Source: an uncultured Paracoccus sp. (GTDB lineage: Bacteria > Pseudomonadota > Alphaproteobacteria > Rhodobacterales > Rhodobacteraceae). Taken from it: a DNA stretch of 60,171 bases. The stretch spans positions 1 to 60,171 of the forward strand of contig NZ_CAMEFG010000022.1 of assembly GCF_945915435.1 (NCBI RefSeq), in the 5' to 3' direction. Positions 17,423 to 26,469 of this stretch are shown piece after piece; positions within the stretch are counted from its first letter, which is position 1; every line of letters starts with the position of its first letter. The translations under genes were made by a program, and so were the position numbers. The notes under the pieces are model-generated. The model worked only from the letters and a program-made list of their open reading frames with translations. It had not been told where the DNA came from and made no database searches.

Positions 17423-18423
17423 CGCAATACATCTTTCCCTGCATCGACGGTCATACCTGCGGCAATCCCGTCCGCCTCGTCACCGGCGGCGCGCCCCGGC
17501 TTGAGGGCGCGACCATGCTGGAAAAGCGCGCCCATTTCCTGCGCGACTTCGACTGGATCCGCACCGGGCTGATGTATGAGCCGCGCGGGCATGACATGAT
17601 GTCGGGCGCGATCCTCTACCCGCCGACCCGCCCCGATTGCGATGTGGCGGTGCTGTATATCGAGACCTCGGGCTGCCTGCCGATGTGCGGCCACGGCACC
17701 ATCGGCACGATCACGATGGGGATCGAGAACGGGTTGATCGTCCCGCGCGAACCGGGCCGCCTGTCCATCGAGACCCCGGCGGGCAAGGTCGATATCGAAT
17801 ATCGCCAGGAAGGCCGCTACGTCGAGGAGGTCCGGCTGACCAACGTCCCCGGCTTCCTTTACGCCGAGGGGCTGACGGCCGACGTCGAGGGTCTGGGCGA
17901 GATCGTCGTGGACGTGGCTTACGGCGGCAATTTCTACGCCATCGTGGAACCGCAGCGGAATTTCCGCGACATGGCCGATTTCACCGCAAGCGAACTGGTC
18001 GGCTACAGTCCCCGGCTGCGCGCCGCGCTGAATGCCAAATACGAGTTCGCCCATCCCGAACATCCCGCGATCACCGGGCTTTCGCATATCCTGTGGACCG
18101 GCGCGCCGACCGTGCCCGGCGCGCACGCCCGCAACGCGGTGTTTTACGGCGAAAAGGCCATCGACCGCAGCCCCTGCGGCACCGGCACCTCGGCCCGGAT
18201 GGCGCAGCTTGCCGCCAGAGGCAGGCTGGCGGTGGGGGATGAGTTCCACCACGAATCCATCATCGGCAGTATCTTCAAGGGCCGCGTCGAGGCCGCGACG
18301 AGTGTGGCGGGCCGCGATGCCATCATCCCGTCCATCGCCGGATGGGCGCGCCAGACGGGGCTGAACACGATCTACATCGACACCGAACGCGACCCCTTCG
18401 CGCATGGGTTCGTCGTGCGATGA
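17419..18423 (+). CDS. 4-hydroxyproline 2-epimerase (proline racemase family)
   Basis: A 334-residue cofactor-independent epimerase that interconverts trans-4-hydroxy-L-proline and cis-4-hydroxy-D-proline. Both catalytic cysteines are present, Cys90 in PMCGHGTIG and Cys253 in RSPCGTGTSAR. The Cys/Cys pair separates it from trans-3-hydroxyproline dehydratases, which have Thr at the second place. IDGHTCGNPVR near the N-terminus is typical of the 4-hydroxyproline enzymes. Its last codons form the first unit of a 27-base tandem repeat. It starts inside the oxidase stop (ATGA). Confidence 0.9.
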   Translation: MTQYIFPCIDGHTCGNPVRLVTGGAPRLEGATMLEKRAHFLRDFDWIRTGLMYEPRGHDMMSGAILYPPTRPDCDVAVLYIETSGCLPMCGHGTIGTITMGIENGLIVPREPGRLSIETPAGKVDIEYRQEGRYVEEVRLTNVPGFLYAEGLTADVEGLGEIVVDVAYGGNFYAIVEPQRNFRDMADFTASELVGYSPRLRAALNAKYEFAHPEHPAITGLSHILWTGAPTVPGAHARNAVFYGEKAIDRSPCGTGTSARMAQLAARGRLAVGDEFHHESIIGSIFKGRVEAATSVAGRDAIIPSIAGWARQTGLNTIYIDTERDPFAHGFVVR

Positions 18424-18479
18424 GCGCGCCTGAGGTAAATCGTGCGATGAGCGCGCTTGAGGGAATTCGTGCGATGACG
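18413..18479. repeat. 27-base tandem repeat, about 2.5 copies
   Basis: Units begin TCGTGCGATGA at 18413, 18440 and 18467. The first two are nearly identical over 27 bases and the third is partial. The first unit contains the stop codon of the epimerase, so the array lies in its 3' trailer and ends 65 bases before the tautomerase gene. The copy number probably varies by slippage. A function is not evident. Confidence 0.8.
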
Positions 18480-18544
18480 ATACGCTACCCCTGCGCGCAC
18501 CGTTATACCGCCGCCTGACCAGCCAACCATCCAAGGATCATTTC

Positions 18545-18745
18545 ATGCCGATTGTCCGTATCGAACTTTTCCCCGGCCGCGATCACGCCAGGAAGATGGA
18601 AATCGCCGAAGGGATCACCAGCCTGCTGCATGAAAAGGCAGGCATCAGCCCCTCGGCCACGACGGTGATCTTTTCCGAGATCGCGCCGACCGACTGGGTC
18701 GTGGGCGGCAAGCCCTACGCCTCGCCCGAACCCGCCGAAACCTGA
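18545..18745 (+). CDS. 4-oxalocrotonate tautomerase-like small protein
   Basis: A 66-residue protein starting MPIVRIELFPGRD, so after Met removal Pro1 would be the catalytic base as in the tautomerase superfamily. The beta-alpha-beta unit KMEIAEGITSLLHEKAGIS and the following strand ATTVIFSEI fit the family. GGATCATTTC precedes the ATG. It sits between the hydroxyproline epimerase and aconitase X genes. It might interconvert enamine and imine or keto and enol forms of a pathway intermediate; this is inference. Confidence 0.75.
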   Translation: MPIVRIELFPGRDHARKMEIAEGITSLLHEKAGISPSATTVIFSEIAPTDWVVGGKPYASPEPAET

Positions 18746-18763
18746 CGCGGCGGAACCCACGCC

Positions 18764-20455
18764 ATGACCAACCCTGCCACCGCCATCCTGGCAGGCAGCG
18801 CCGAAGGACCGATCATCGCCAGCGACGAGGCGCTGAGCTTCTGGGGCGGGGTCGATCCCGCGACGGGCAAGGTGATCGACATCCATCACCCGCTGCACGG
18901 CCAGACGATCACGGGCAGCGTGCTGATGATGCCTTCGACGCGCGGCTCCTGCACCGGCTCGGGGGTGATGCTGGACCTGGTGCTGTCGGGCCGCGGCCCG
19001 GCGGCGCTGGTCTTTTGCCAGCCCGAGGACGTCGTGACGCTTGGCGCGCTGATCGCGGCCGAGATGTTCGGCAAGCGCCTTGCGGTCCTGCGCCTGTCGC
19101 CGCAGGCGTTCGACAGGCTGGCCCGCCAGCCCTCCGCGCGGATCACCCCCGACCGGATCGAGGCGGGCGGTCTGTCGGTCGCGGTCCAGCCCCCGGCAAC
19201 CTCGGACCTGCGCCTGGACGGAACCGACCGCGCGATGCTGGGCGGGGCCGGGGGCGAGGCCGTCGCGCAGGCGATGCGGATCATCTGCGCAATGGCCGCC
19301 CAGCAGGGGGCCGAGCGGCTGACCGACATCACGCAGGGCCATATCGACGGCTGCATCTATGCCAGCCCCGCCAATCTGGTCTTTGCCGAAAAGATGGCCG
19401 CGATGGGCGCAAGGGTCAGGGTGCCGACGACAATGAACGCGATCTCGGTCGATCATGCCGGGTGGCGGCGGCAGGGGGTGGCGCCCGATTTCGGCGGACC
19501 GGCGCAGCGGCTGGCGGATGCCTATGTCCGCATGGGATGCCGGCCCAGCTTCACCTGCTCGCCCTACCTGCTGGACAGCGCGCCGGGCAAGGGCGAGCCG
19601 GTCGCATGGGCGGAATCCAATGCCGTGATCTATGCCAACAGCGTCCTTGGCGCACGCACGGCCAAGCACCCGGATTTCCTGGACCTGTGCATCGCGCTGA
19701 CGGGCCGCGCGCCGCTTGCCGGGGTCTATCTGGACCGGCACCGCAAGGCGCGGCGCATCATCGACGTGGCCCTGCCCGACGGGATCGACGACGCCTTCTG
19801 GCCGCTGGTTGGCTACCTGGCGGGCAAGGCTTCGCCCGATCGCATCCCGCTGCTGCGCGGCCTGTCCGCCGCCCGGCCCGGCACGGATGAACTCAAGGCG
19901 CTTTGCGCGGCCTTCGGCACCACCTCGGCGGCGCCGATGCTGCATATCGAGGGCATCACCCCCGAGGCCGGGATGATCGCCGGGGATGCCGATCATCGCG
20001 CCATCACGCAAGGCGAAATGGCGCAGGGCTGGCGGCTTCTGAACGAAGGTCCCGAGCAGGTCGAACTGATCGCGCTTGGCAGCCCGCATGCCTCGCTGTC
20101 GGAATGCCGCGCGCTTGCGCGGGGGCTGGCGGGGCGGAAGGTGGCGGTCCCCACCATCCTCACCACCGGGCGCGACACCATCGCAAGCGCGCGCGACGAA
20201 GGGCTGCTGACCGCCCTTGAAGGCAGCGGGGTCACGGTCCTGCCCGACCTGTGCTGGTGTTCGATTTCGGAACCCGTCTTTCCAGCCGCGACGCGCACGC
20301 TGATGACCAATTCGGGGAAATACGCCCATTACGGGCCGGGCCTGTCCGGGCGCGCGGTCCGTTTCGGCAACCTGGACCAGTGCATGAACGCCGCCCTGAC
20401 CGGATCCGCCCCCCACGCCCTGCCCGGCTGGCTGCGGGAAGGATGGCGGCGCTAA
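18764..20455 (+). CDS. Aconitase X, single-chain form; probable cis-3-hydroxy-L-proline dehydratase
   Basis: A 563-residue fusion. Residues about 1-135 are the small swivelling domain (DUF126; [18 protein letters not shown] and RGSCTGSG). Residues about 150-555 are the large AcnX domain (DUF521; [25 protein letters not shown] and [12 protein letters not shown]). Bacterial aconitase X in hydroxyproline clusters is known to dehydrate cis-3-hydroxy-L-proline to delta-1-pyrroline-2-carboxylate, using a mononuclear iron site. Its product would be reduced to L-proline by the LDH2-type enzyme of this locus. The stop codon overlaps the phnN stop on the other strand. Confidence 0.87.
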   Translation: MTNPATAILAGSAEGPIIASDEALSFWGGVDPATGKVIDIHHPLHGQTITGSVLMMPSTRGSCTGSGVMLDLVLSGRGPAALVFCQPEDVVTLGALIAAEMFGKRLAVLRLSPQAFDRLARQPSARITPDRIEAGGLSVAVQPPATSDLRLDGTDRAMLGGAGGEAVAQAMRIICAMAAQQGAERLTDITQGHIDGCIYASPANLVFAEKMAAMGARVRVPTTMNAISVDHAGWRRQGVAPDFGGPAQRLADAYVRMGCRPSFTCSPYLLDSAPGKGEPVAWAESNAVIYANSVLGARTAKHPDFLDLCIALTGRAPLAGVYLDRHRKARRIIDVALPDGIDDAFWPLVGYLAGKASPDRIPLLRGLSAARPGTDELKALCAAFGTTSAAPMLHIEGITPEAGMIAGDADHRAITQGEMAQGWRLLNEGPEQVELIALGSPHASLSECRALARGLAGRKVAVPTILTTGRDTIASARDEGLLTALEGSGVTVLPDLCWCSISEPVFPAATRTLMTNSGKYAHYGPGLSGRAVRFGNLDQCMNAALTGSAPHALPGWLREGWRR

Positions 20456-21024
20456 GGGCGCGGCTTGCCGGGATGTTCGGGGAACAGCCCGCGCAGCGCG
20501 GCCTCGACGGTTTCATCCAGGGGACCGTCATTGGCCAGTTCGACCAGTTCGATGCCCGGCGGAAAGGCCGGGTGGGCGCGGGCAAGCCGGGCGGCGATCT
20601 GGCCGGGCGTTTCGCGGGCGCGCGCGCCAAGGCGGTCCGCCAGCGTCCGGGGCGTCGCGGTCAGCGACAGCACGGTCAGGCGCGCGACCCGCGCGCGGGC
20701 CTGCGCCAGCACCCCGCGCGACAGGTTGGCCACGACATCGCGGCCCGCCGCCAGATCGTCCAGCACCCCGCGCGGCAGACCGTAATGCAGCCCATGCGCA
20801 TCCCATGCCAGCAGGAAATCGCCCGCCGCAAGGCGGTCCCGGAAGGCGGCGGGGGTCAGGGCCTGATGATCCTCGCCCCCCGCGTCATGGGGGCGTGTGA
20901 TGGCGCGGCGGGCAAGGACAAGGCCGGGCCGCCTGTCGCACAGCCCCGCGATGACGGAATCCTTGCCCACCCCCGAGGGGCCGACCACGGCGATCAGGCG
21001 GCCGGGCTGGGTGTCGTTGCTCAT
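20452..21024 (-). CDS. phnN: PhnN, ribose 1,5-bisphosphate phosphokinase
   Basis: A 190-residue kinase of the guanylate-kinase-like fold. It phosphorylates ribose 1,5-bisphosphate to PRPP, the salvage end of the C-P lyase pathway. Walker [10 protein letters not shown] is at about residues 15-23. [20 protein letters not shown] is typical of PhnN. It is the last gene of the phn operon and overlaps phnE2 by ATGA. It ends against the aconitase X stop. Confidence 0.92.
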   Translation of the reverse strand: MSNDTQPGRLIAVVGPSGVGKDSVIAGLCDRRPGLVLARRAITRPHDAGGEDHQALTPAAFRDRLAAGDFLLAWDAHGLHYGLPRGVLDDLAAGRDVVANLSRGVLAQARARVARLTVLSLTATPRTLADRLGARARETPGQIAARLARAHPAFPPGIELVELANDGPLDETVEAALRGLFPEHPGKPRP

Positions 21025-21860
21025 GCGGCGCCCCCTTCCATCAGGCTGCGGCGTATCCGGGCCGAGACCGTATCGACGGCATAGACCATGACGACGATCA
21101 GGAAGATGATCGACCAGGCCACGTCCCAGCGATAGGTCGCGATGTTCTGCGACAGCAGATAGCCGATTCCGCCCGCGCCGACGATCCCCAGAATGGTCCC
21201 CGAACGCAGGTTGCTTTCAAAATTGTAAAGCACGATGGACATGATGACCGGCATCACCTGCGGCAGCATCCCGATGCGGATCGCCTGCAACCCCGACCCG
21301 CCCGAGGCGCGCACCCCGTCCAGCGGCCTTTGCGAGGTGTTCTCGAACGCCTCGGCGAACAGCTTGGCGAAGCCGCCGATCTCGGACACGGCGATGGCCA
21401 GCACGCCCGCCAGCGGTCCCAGTCCGAAGGCGCGGATGAAGATCAGCGCAAGGATCAGCGTTTCAAGCGCGCGCATCGCATCGAAACCGCGCCGCACGGC
21501 AAAGCGCAGGACAGGCAGCCGGTTCAGGTTCTCGGCCCCCAGAAGCGACAGCGGAAAGGCCATGAGCGCGCCCAGCACCGTGCCGAGAAAGGCCATCGTC
21601 AGCGTCTCGGCCAGGCCCGTCAGCACGGGCCGGAAGGACGCCCAGTCGGTCCACAGATGCGGTGGGAACATGAAGCCGAAGATGCGGCCAAGCCGGGTCA
21701 GCCCGGTCCAGATCCGCGCCGGACCGGCGCCGAAATCCACCAGGCACCACAAGAACAGCGCGGCAAGGCCAAGGACGGTCAGGCGGTTGCGCCACAGGAT
21801 GCGGCGGGACGGGGCGAAAAGGCGCGGATGGGCGGCCTTGCAGGCAGCGGTGTCAGGCAT
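21021..21860 (-). CDS. phnE2: PhnE2, phosphonate ABC importer permease
   Basis: A 279-residue membrane protein with about six helices. The C-terminal PhnE signature reads SNLRSGTILGIVGAGGIGYLL, and the coupling loop is around VRASGGSGLQAIRIGMLPQV. It is the second of two permease genes and would pair with PhnE1 in the phosphonate channel. The start overlaps the end of phnE1 by eight bases. Confidence 0.9.
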   Translation of the reverse strand: MPDTAACKAAHPRLFAPSRRILWRNRLTVLGLAALFLWCLVDFGAGPARIWTGLTRLGRIFGFMFPPHLWTDWASFRPVLTGLAETLTMAFLGTVLGALMAFPLSLLGAENLNRLPVLRFAVRRGFDAMRALETLILALIFIRAFGLGPLAGVLAIAVSEIGGFAKLFAEAFENTSQRPLDGVRASGGSGLQAIRIGMLPQVMPVIMSIVLYNFESNLRSGTILGIVGAGGIGYLLSQNIATYRWDVAWSIIFLIVVMVYAVDTVSARIRRSLMEGGAA

Positions 21861-22761
21861 GATGAGGCTCGGGCTTGATGACGCGATGACGCAGTTTCTC
21901 GGACAGGAAGTCGATGACGGCGATGGTGGCCAGCGTGATGACGAACAGCGCCAGCACGTCGGGATATTCCTGGTAGGACATGGCGGTGCGAAATTCCTGC
22001 CCCAGCCCACCCGCGCCGACATAGCCGATGATCGAGGACGAACGGATGTTGATCTCGAACCGCAACAGCGAATAGCTCATGATATTGGGCAGGACCTGCG
22101 GCACGACGCCAAGGCGGATCTGGTCGCTCCACCGTCCCCCGGCGGCGCGGATGCCATCGACGGTGCGCATGTCGATGTTCTCGTTCGCCTCGGAGATCAG
22201 CTTGGCGGTGGCGCCGGTCGTGTGCAGCGCGATGGCCAGCATCCCGGCCAGCGGCCCGACGCCAAAGGCAAAGACGAAGATCAGCGCAAAGACCAGTTCC
22301 GGCACGGTGCGCGCGATTTCCGCCGCCCGCCGCGCGATCCACAGGACCACAGGGTTCGGGGCAAGGTTGCGGGCGGCGGGAAAGGACAGCAGGAAGCCGC
22401 AGGCCCCGCCCAGAAGCGTCGCGGCAAAGGCCATCTGGACGGTTTCCAGCAGCAGCCGCAGCCACAGGCCGATGCCCCAGAACCAGTTCGCGATGTCGTG
22501 GCCCAGGCTGTTCCAGCGCAGCACGGGCCACATCTGGTCCAGGAACTCGCCAAGCCGCCCGATGCCGGCGGCCAGTATCCACGCCTCGGTCCGGGTGCCG
22601 TCGGCGCGGCTGATCTGGGTGACGGTGAAGAAATCCGACCCCCATGCCGTCAGCAGGACCAGCGCCGAAAGCGTCAGCGTCCAGGCCCATGTGCTGCGGC
22701 GGCGGGCGGATCGGTGGCGGTGCCAGTCGGCGTCGAACTGCGCCGTCGCGGTCATGGTCAT
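21853..22761 (-). CDS. phnE1: PhnE1, phosphonate ABC importer permease
   Basis: A 302-residue membrane permease. The conserved C-terminal element is INIRSSSIIGYVGAGGLGQEF and the coupling loop is IRAAGGRWSDQIRLGVVPQVLP. A large periplasmic segment lies between helices 1 and 2 (about residues 45-105). The start at 22761 is preceded by GGAGA; an in-frame ATG two codons later is the alternative. The much longer frame upstream is antisense or out-of-frame to phnD and phnC. Confidence 0.9.
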   Translation of the reverse strand: MTMTATAQFDADWHRHRSARRRSTWAWTLTLSALVLLTAWGSDFFTVTQISRADGTRTEAWILAAGIGRLGEFLDQMWPVLRWNSLGHDIANWFWGIGLWLRLLLETVQMAFAATLLGGACGFLLSFPAARNLAPNPVVLWIARRAAEIARTVPELVFALIFVFAFGVGPLAGMLAIALHTTGATAKLISEANENIDMRTVDGIRAAGGRWSDQIRLGVVPQVLPNIMSYSLLRFEINIRSSSIIGYVGAGGLGQEFRTAMSYQEYPDVLALFVITLATIAVIDFLSEKLRHRVIKPEPHHA

Positions 22762-22814
22762 GGTCTTCTCCGATGAAAAGGCGGGCGGCCCTGCGGCGGG
22801 CCGCGTCCGGTTGT

Positions 22815-23714
22815 TCAGCGGCGGCGATGGGTGCGGAACCATTCGCGCATGTCGATCACCCACTGATAGCGGTCGTGTTCGACGGGCACGAAACCCACCT
22901 GCGGCTCGCCCGCATAGGCAAGGAAGGCCTCGGGGTCCTTTTCGGGGGCGGCAAGGACGGTGGCGCGCATCTCGTCGATCATCTCGCGCGGCAGGTTCGA
23001 GCGGGCGGTCATGGGCGAATTGGTGATCTCGGGCGAGGTCCAGATCGGGCAGACGCTGCCTTCGGGGATCATGCCCTTTTCGGCCATGATATGGCCGCGG
23101 TGATAGTCGGGCTGATAGCCGAGCGAGGCCGCCGCATCGAACTGGCCGTTCACCAGCCCCATGATCCCGGCCTCGTGGCTGCCCGAAAAGGGGATGGCGG
23201 CAAAGAAGGTCTCGGGGTCGTAGCCGTCCTGGCGCAGGTTGTAATAGGGCACGTTGTAGCCCGAGGTCGAATCCGGGTCGGCAAAGGCCAGCACCTTGCC
23301 TTCCAGGTCGTCGATGCTGTCGAAGCCGCTGTCGCAGCGCACGAAGATCACCGAGAAATAGCCCGTGCTGCCGGTATCGTCCACCGCCACGACCAGCGGC
23401 TCGACCCCGCCATCCGTCAGGGTCCATGCGGCGGCATAGCCCGAACTGCCAAGCACCGAGAATTCGATCTGGTTGGCGGCCAGCGCCTGGATGGTGCCGT
23501 CGTAATTGGCGGCGGTGTGGAACTGGACCTGGACGCCCAGCTCGCGCTCCAGGTATTGGCGGAACGGCTCGCGCCGGGCAAGCTGGTCGGTTTCGTTCTC
23601 GCCCGAGATCAGGCCAAAGCGGATGACGCGGTATTCGTCGCGCCAATCCTGCGAAAAGGCGGCAGCGGGCAGGGCGCTTGCCAGGGCAAGCGTCGCAAGG
23701 GTCGTTTTCAGCAT
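22815..23714 (-). CDS. phnD: PhnD, phosphonate-binding periplasmic protein
   Basis: A 299-residue secreted binding protein with a Sec signal (about residues 1-21, ending AAAFSQ). PhnD-type sequence follows: IRFGLISGENETDQLARR, then AFADPDSTSGYNVPYY, where Ser/Thr residues bind the phosphonate oxygens, and FSGSHEAGIMGLVNGQFDAAA. It hands phosphonates to PhnE1E2. Nineteen bases separate it from phnC. Confidence 0.92.
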   Translation of the reverse strand: MLKTTLATLALASALPAAAFSQDWRDEYRVIRFGLISGENETDQLARREPFRQYLERELGVQVQFHTAANYDGTIQALAANQIEFSVLGSSGYAAAWTLTDGGVEPLVVAVDDTGSTGYFSVIFVRCDSGFDSIDDLEGKVLAFADPDSTSGYNVPYYNLRQDGYDPETFFAAIPFSGSHEAGIMGLVNGQFDAAASLGYQPDYHRGHIMAEKGMIPEGSVCPIWTSPEITNSPMTARSNLPREMIDEMRATVLAAPEKDPEAFLAYAGEPQVGFVPVEHDRYQWVIDMREWFRTHRRR

Positions 23715-23732
23715 GTCGGTTTCCTTGGTTGC

Positions 23733-24542
23733 TCAGACGGGGACGGGCGCCCGTCGGTTCAGCGCCGTCGAGGTGACGGCAGGGTCGAAGCGGGTATTGT
23801 CGATGCCGTAGATGTCGCGCACGACATCCGGGGTCAGTTGCCGGGGGGTGCCGTCGAAATAGACCCGCCCGTCGCGCATGGCGATGATGCGGTCGGCATA
23901 GGCGCGCGCGGTATCCAGCGTGTGCAGGTTGACCAGGACGGTCAGCCCGTCCTGGCGGTTGATCCGGGCCAGTTCGTCCATGACGCGGCTGGCATTGGCC
24001 GGGTCGAGCGAGGCGATGGGTTCGTCCGCCAGCATGACGCGCGGACGTTGCAGCAGGCTCTTGGCGATGGCGACGCGCTGCTGCTGGCCACCCGACAGGG
24101 TGCCCGCGCGTTGCAGCGCCTGCCCCAGCAGGTCCAGCCGTTCCAGCGCGCGCACGGCCTCGGCGCGTTCTGCATCCGAAAAGCGCAGAAGCAGCGACGA
24201 CAGCGGGCCGTGATAGGCGATGCGCCCGATCAGGACATTGGTCAGCACGTTCAGCCGCTCGACCAGGTTGAACTGCTGGAAGATCATCGCGCAATCGCGC
24301 CGCCATTGCCGCAGCGCCCGCCCGCGCAGGGCGGAAACGACGCGGCCGTCAAAGCGGATCTCGCCCTCGGTCGGTTCGGTCAGCCGGTTTATCAGGCGCA
24401 GAAGCGTGGATTTCCCCGCCCCCGAACGTCCGATGACGGCCACGAATTGGCCCTGCGGGATGGTCAGGCTGACATTGTCCACGGCGGTCTTGCCGCCGAA
24501 GCGTCGGGTCAGTCCCGTCAGGGTCAGCGTTCCGGGCTGCAT
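23733..24542 (-). CDS. phnC: PhnC, phosphonate ABC importer ATPase
   Basis: A 269-residue ATPase with Walker [11 protein letters not shown]-loop FQQFNLV, signature [15 protein letters not shown], Walker [14 protein letters not shown] and the PhnC-typical NLHTLDTA at the switch region. The start at 24542 has AGGAG eight bases before it. An ATG 15 bases earlier abuts the phnM stop and is a possible alternative. The C-terminal VRDIYG is also seen in PhnC proteins. Confidence 0.92.
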   Translation of the reverse strand: MQPGTLTLTGLTRRFGGKTAVDNVSLTIPQGQFVAVIGRSGAGKSTLLRLINRLTEPTEGEIRFDGRVVSALRGRALRQWRRDCAMIFQQFNLVERLNVLTNVLIGRIAYHGPLSSLLLRFSDAERAEAVRALERLDLLGQALQRAGTLSGGQQQRVAIAKSLLQRPRVMLADEPIASLDPANASRVMDELARINRQDGLTVLVNLHTLDTARAYADRIIAMRDGRVYFDGTPRQLTPDVVRDIYGIDNTRFDPAVTSTALNRRAPVPV

Positions 24543-24557
24543 GGTCTGCTCCTGCAT

Positions 24558-25718
24558 TCAGGTGGCGGCAAGGCTGCCGTCGGAATAGACGATGCGCCCC
24601 TCGCGCAGCGTCATGCGGACGTGGCCCACGCCCTGCGGATCGGCGGCGACCAGATCGGCGCGGCTGCCCGGCGCGATCCGGCCCCGGTCCTTCAGCCCAA
24701 GGGCGCGGGCGGGGTTCAGGCTGACCAGCCGGGCCGCGCCCGCCAGCCCCTGGGGATCGGCGCCCGCCAGCGCCAGCACGGCGGGCAGCATCGCGCTTGG
24801 ATGGTAATCGGCGGCCAGGATGTCCAGCAGCCCCGCCTCATGCGCCTGCCGGGCCGAGAGGTTGCCCGAATAGGACAGGCCCCGCAGCGCGTTCGGCGCG
24901 CCCATGACGGTCAGCATCCCGGCGGCATGGGCGGCGCGGGCCGCCTCGATCGTGACGGGAAATTCGGAAATGGCGGCCCCGATATCGCGCATCAGCGCGA
25001 CCTTGGCAGGCGTGTCGTCGTCATGGCTGGCCAGCGCCACGCCATGCGCGCGGCAGGTCCGGGCGATGGCACCCAGCACCTGCGACATCTCTGCGGCCGG
25101 GCGGGTGCGCTCGGTGATGCGTTCGGCCACAGTGACGGCGGCCTCGTCCATCTCGATCTTCTTGGCGCGGGCAAGGTTCGCTGTATACAGTTCCAGGTCG
25201 CGATATTGCCCCTGCCCCGGCGTATGGTCGCAAAGCGAGATCAGGTCGACCGAGCCTTCGGCGACCAGCCCCGACACCACGTCCAGCGCCTTGGGGAAGG
25301 TCACCTCGAAACGGGCATGGATGCGGTGATCGACCAGCAGCCCCGCGCGCGCCTTGCGCAGCGCCCGGATCATGGCCGAGGTATGTTCAAACGAGCGCAG
25401 ATGGCCATAGGTCGAGCCGGGGCTGAAGGACAGCGCCGCATAGGCCGTCGTCACCCCGCTGGAGGCCAGCTTGCGGTCCAGGTCGCGCAGCCCCAGCTCC
25501 ATCGGCATGCGGACATTGGGGCGGGGTTCGACCTCGCGCTCGATCATGTCGCCGTGGATGTCGATCATGCCGGGCAGCAGCAGCATCCCCCTGCCCTCGA
25601 TACCGGCGGCGGCAACGGGGGTTTCGCTGATCTCGGCGATCACGCCGTCCCGCACCCGCACCGCCCCCTTCGGGATCACGCGGTCGGGCAGGACGACCTG
25701 GAAGTCAGAGAGCCACAT
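24558..25718 (-). CDS. phnM: PhnM, ribosylphosphonate triphosphate hydrolase
   Basis: A 386-residue amidohydrolase-fold enzyme that splits pyrophosphate from alpha-D-ribose 1-methylphosphonate 5-triphosphate before C-P cleavage. Metal-binding elements are LPGMIDIHGDMIE near residue 50 and LASHDDDTPAKV near 230. SFEHTSAMI, LCDHTPGQGQYRD and GAPNALRGLSYSGNLSAR are PhnM signatures. It overlaps phnL by 14 bases, where phnL carries a tandem repeat. Confidence 0.94.
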   Translation of the reverse strand: MWLSDFQVVLPDRVIPKGAVRVRDGVIAEISETPVAAAGIEGRGMLLLPGMIDIHGDMIEREVEPRPNVRMPMELGLRDLDRKLASSGVTTAYAALSFSPGSTYGHLRSFEHTSAMIRALRKARAGLLVDHRIHARFEVTFPKALDVVSGLVAEGSVDLISLCDHTPGQGQYRDLELYTANLARAKKIEMDEAAVTVAERITERTRPAAEMSQVLGAIARTCRAHGVALASHDDDTPAKVALMRDIGAAISEFPVTIEAARAAHAAGMLTVMGAPNALRGLSYSGNLSARQAHEAGLLDILAADYHPSAMLPAVLALAGADPQGLAGAARLVSLNPARALGLKDRGRIAPGSRADLVAADPQGVGHVRMTLREGRIVYSDGSLAAT

Positions 25719-26457
25719 CGGCGCGTTCCTTTGTATCGGGGGCCTTTGTATCGGGGGCCTTTGTATCGGGGCTATCCGGGGTCAGGTCGATTTCGCGGTC
25801 GATCAGGGCCTCGACGTCCTGCGGATGGTGAAAGACGCCGATCATCGCGACGCCCTGCGCCTTCAACTCGGCCAGCCGCCGGATCAGCGCGGCCCGCGCG
25901 CCTGCGTCCAGCGAGGCGGTCGGCTCATCCAGCAGCAGCAGCCGCTGCGGCATGATCAGCGCGCGGGCCAGGTTGACCTTCTGCTGCTCGCCCCCCGAAA
26001 AGGTCGAGGGGAAAGCCCCCCAAAGCGCTTCGCGCACGCCGAATTCGTTCAGCCAGTGGCGCGCGGCCCGGCGGGCATCGGCCGCGCTTTCGCCCGCAAG
26101 GCGCAGGGGTTCGGCGACGATATCCTGCGCCGGGACGCGCGGGCGGGCGGTCAGGAACTGGGTGACGAAGCCGATCTCGGTCCGGCGCAGATGCGCCACG
26201 TCGATATCGGCGGCGGTGGCAAGGTCGATGATCCCTGCCCGCGCCCGATACAGGATCTGCCCCGCGACGGGCCGGTAGCTGCGCCACAGCGTGCGCAGCA
26301 GCGTCGATTTGCCCGCGCCGTTGCGGCCCTTCAGCAAGAGAAACTCGCCCGGCGCCAGATCAAGGGAAATGCCGTCGAAAGTGGGCAGAACGGTGTCGAT
26401 CTGATGCATGCGGAACCGCTTGGTCAGCCCGCGCACAGAGAGGATGGGTTCGGTCAT
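25705..26457 (-). CDS. phnL: PhnL, ABC-type ATPase subunit of the C-P lyase system
   Basis: A 250-residue nucleotide-binding protein. Walker A GRNGAGKST, signature STFSGGEQQKVNLARAL, Walker [14 protein letters not shown] and switch His GVFHHPQ are present. TEIGFVTQFLTARPRV resembles the Q-loop region of known PhnL. PhnL is an accessory of the C-P lyase core and no transport role is known. The C-terminal tail carries three copies of a PDTKA-like unit encoded by a 15-base repeat, which is not a family feature. Confidence 0.9.
   Translation of the reverse strand: MTEPILSVRGLTKRFRMHQIDTVLPTFDGISLDLAPGEFLLLKGRNGAGKSTLLRTLWRSYRPVAGQILYRARAGIIDLATAADIDVAHLRRTEIGFVTQFLTARPRVPAQDIVAEPLRLAGESAADARRAARHWLNEFGVREALWGAFPSTFSGGEQQKVNLARALIMPQRLLLLDEPTASLDAGARAALIRRLAELKAQGVAMIGVFHHPQDVEALIDREIDLTPDSPDTKAPDTKAPDTKERADVAL
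25728..25771. repeat. 15-base tandem repeat in the phnL 3' end, three copies
   Basis: The unit CCTTTGTATCGGGGG occurs at 25728, 25743 and 25758 (the last one short of a base). In phnL it encodes the repeated PDTKA tail. It lies just upstream of the phnM start, so it also separates the two genes. The copies are identical, which suggests recent slippage. Confidence 0.9.
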
Positions 26458-26469
26458 TGGCCTGCCCTT

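Noticed and set aside
18413..18479. CRISPR-like repeat
   Set aside because: The copies abut without spacers and there are only about 2.5 of them. It is a plain tandem repeat.
22644..25955. Very long open frame (about 1100 codons) on the plus strand
   Set aside because: It is antisense to phnE1, phnD, phnC and phnM. It is rich in Arg, Gln and His without domains, as expected for a GC-bias shadow of real genes.
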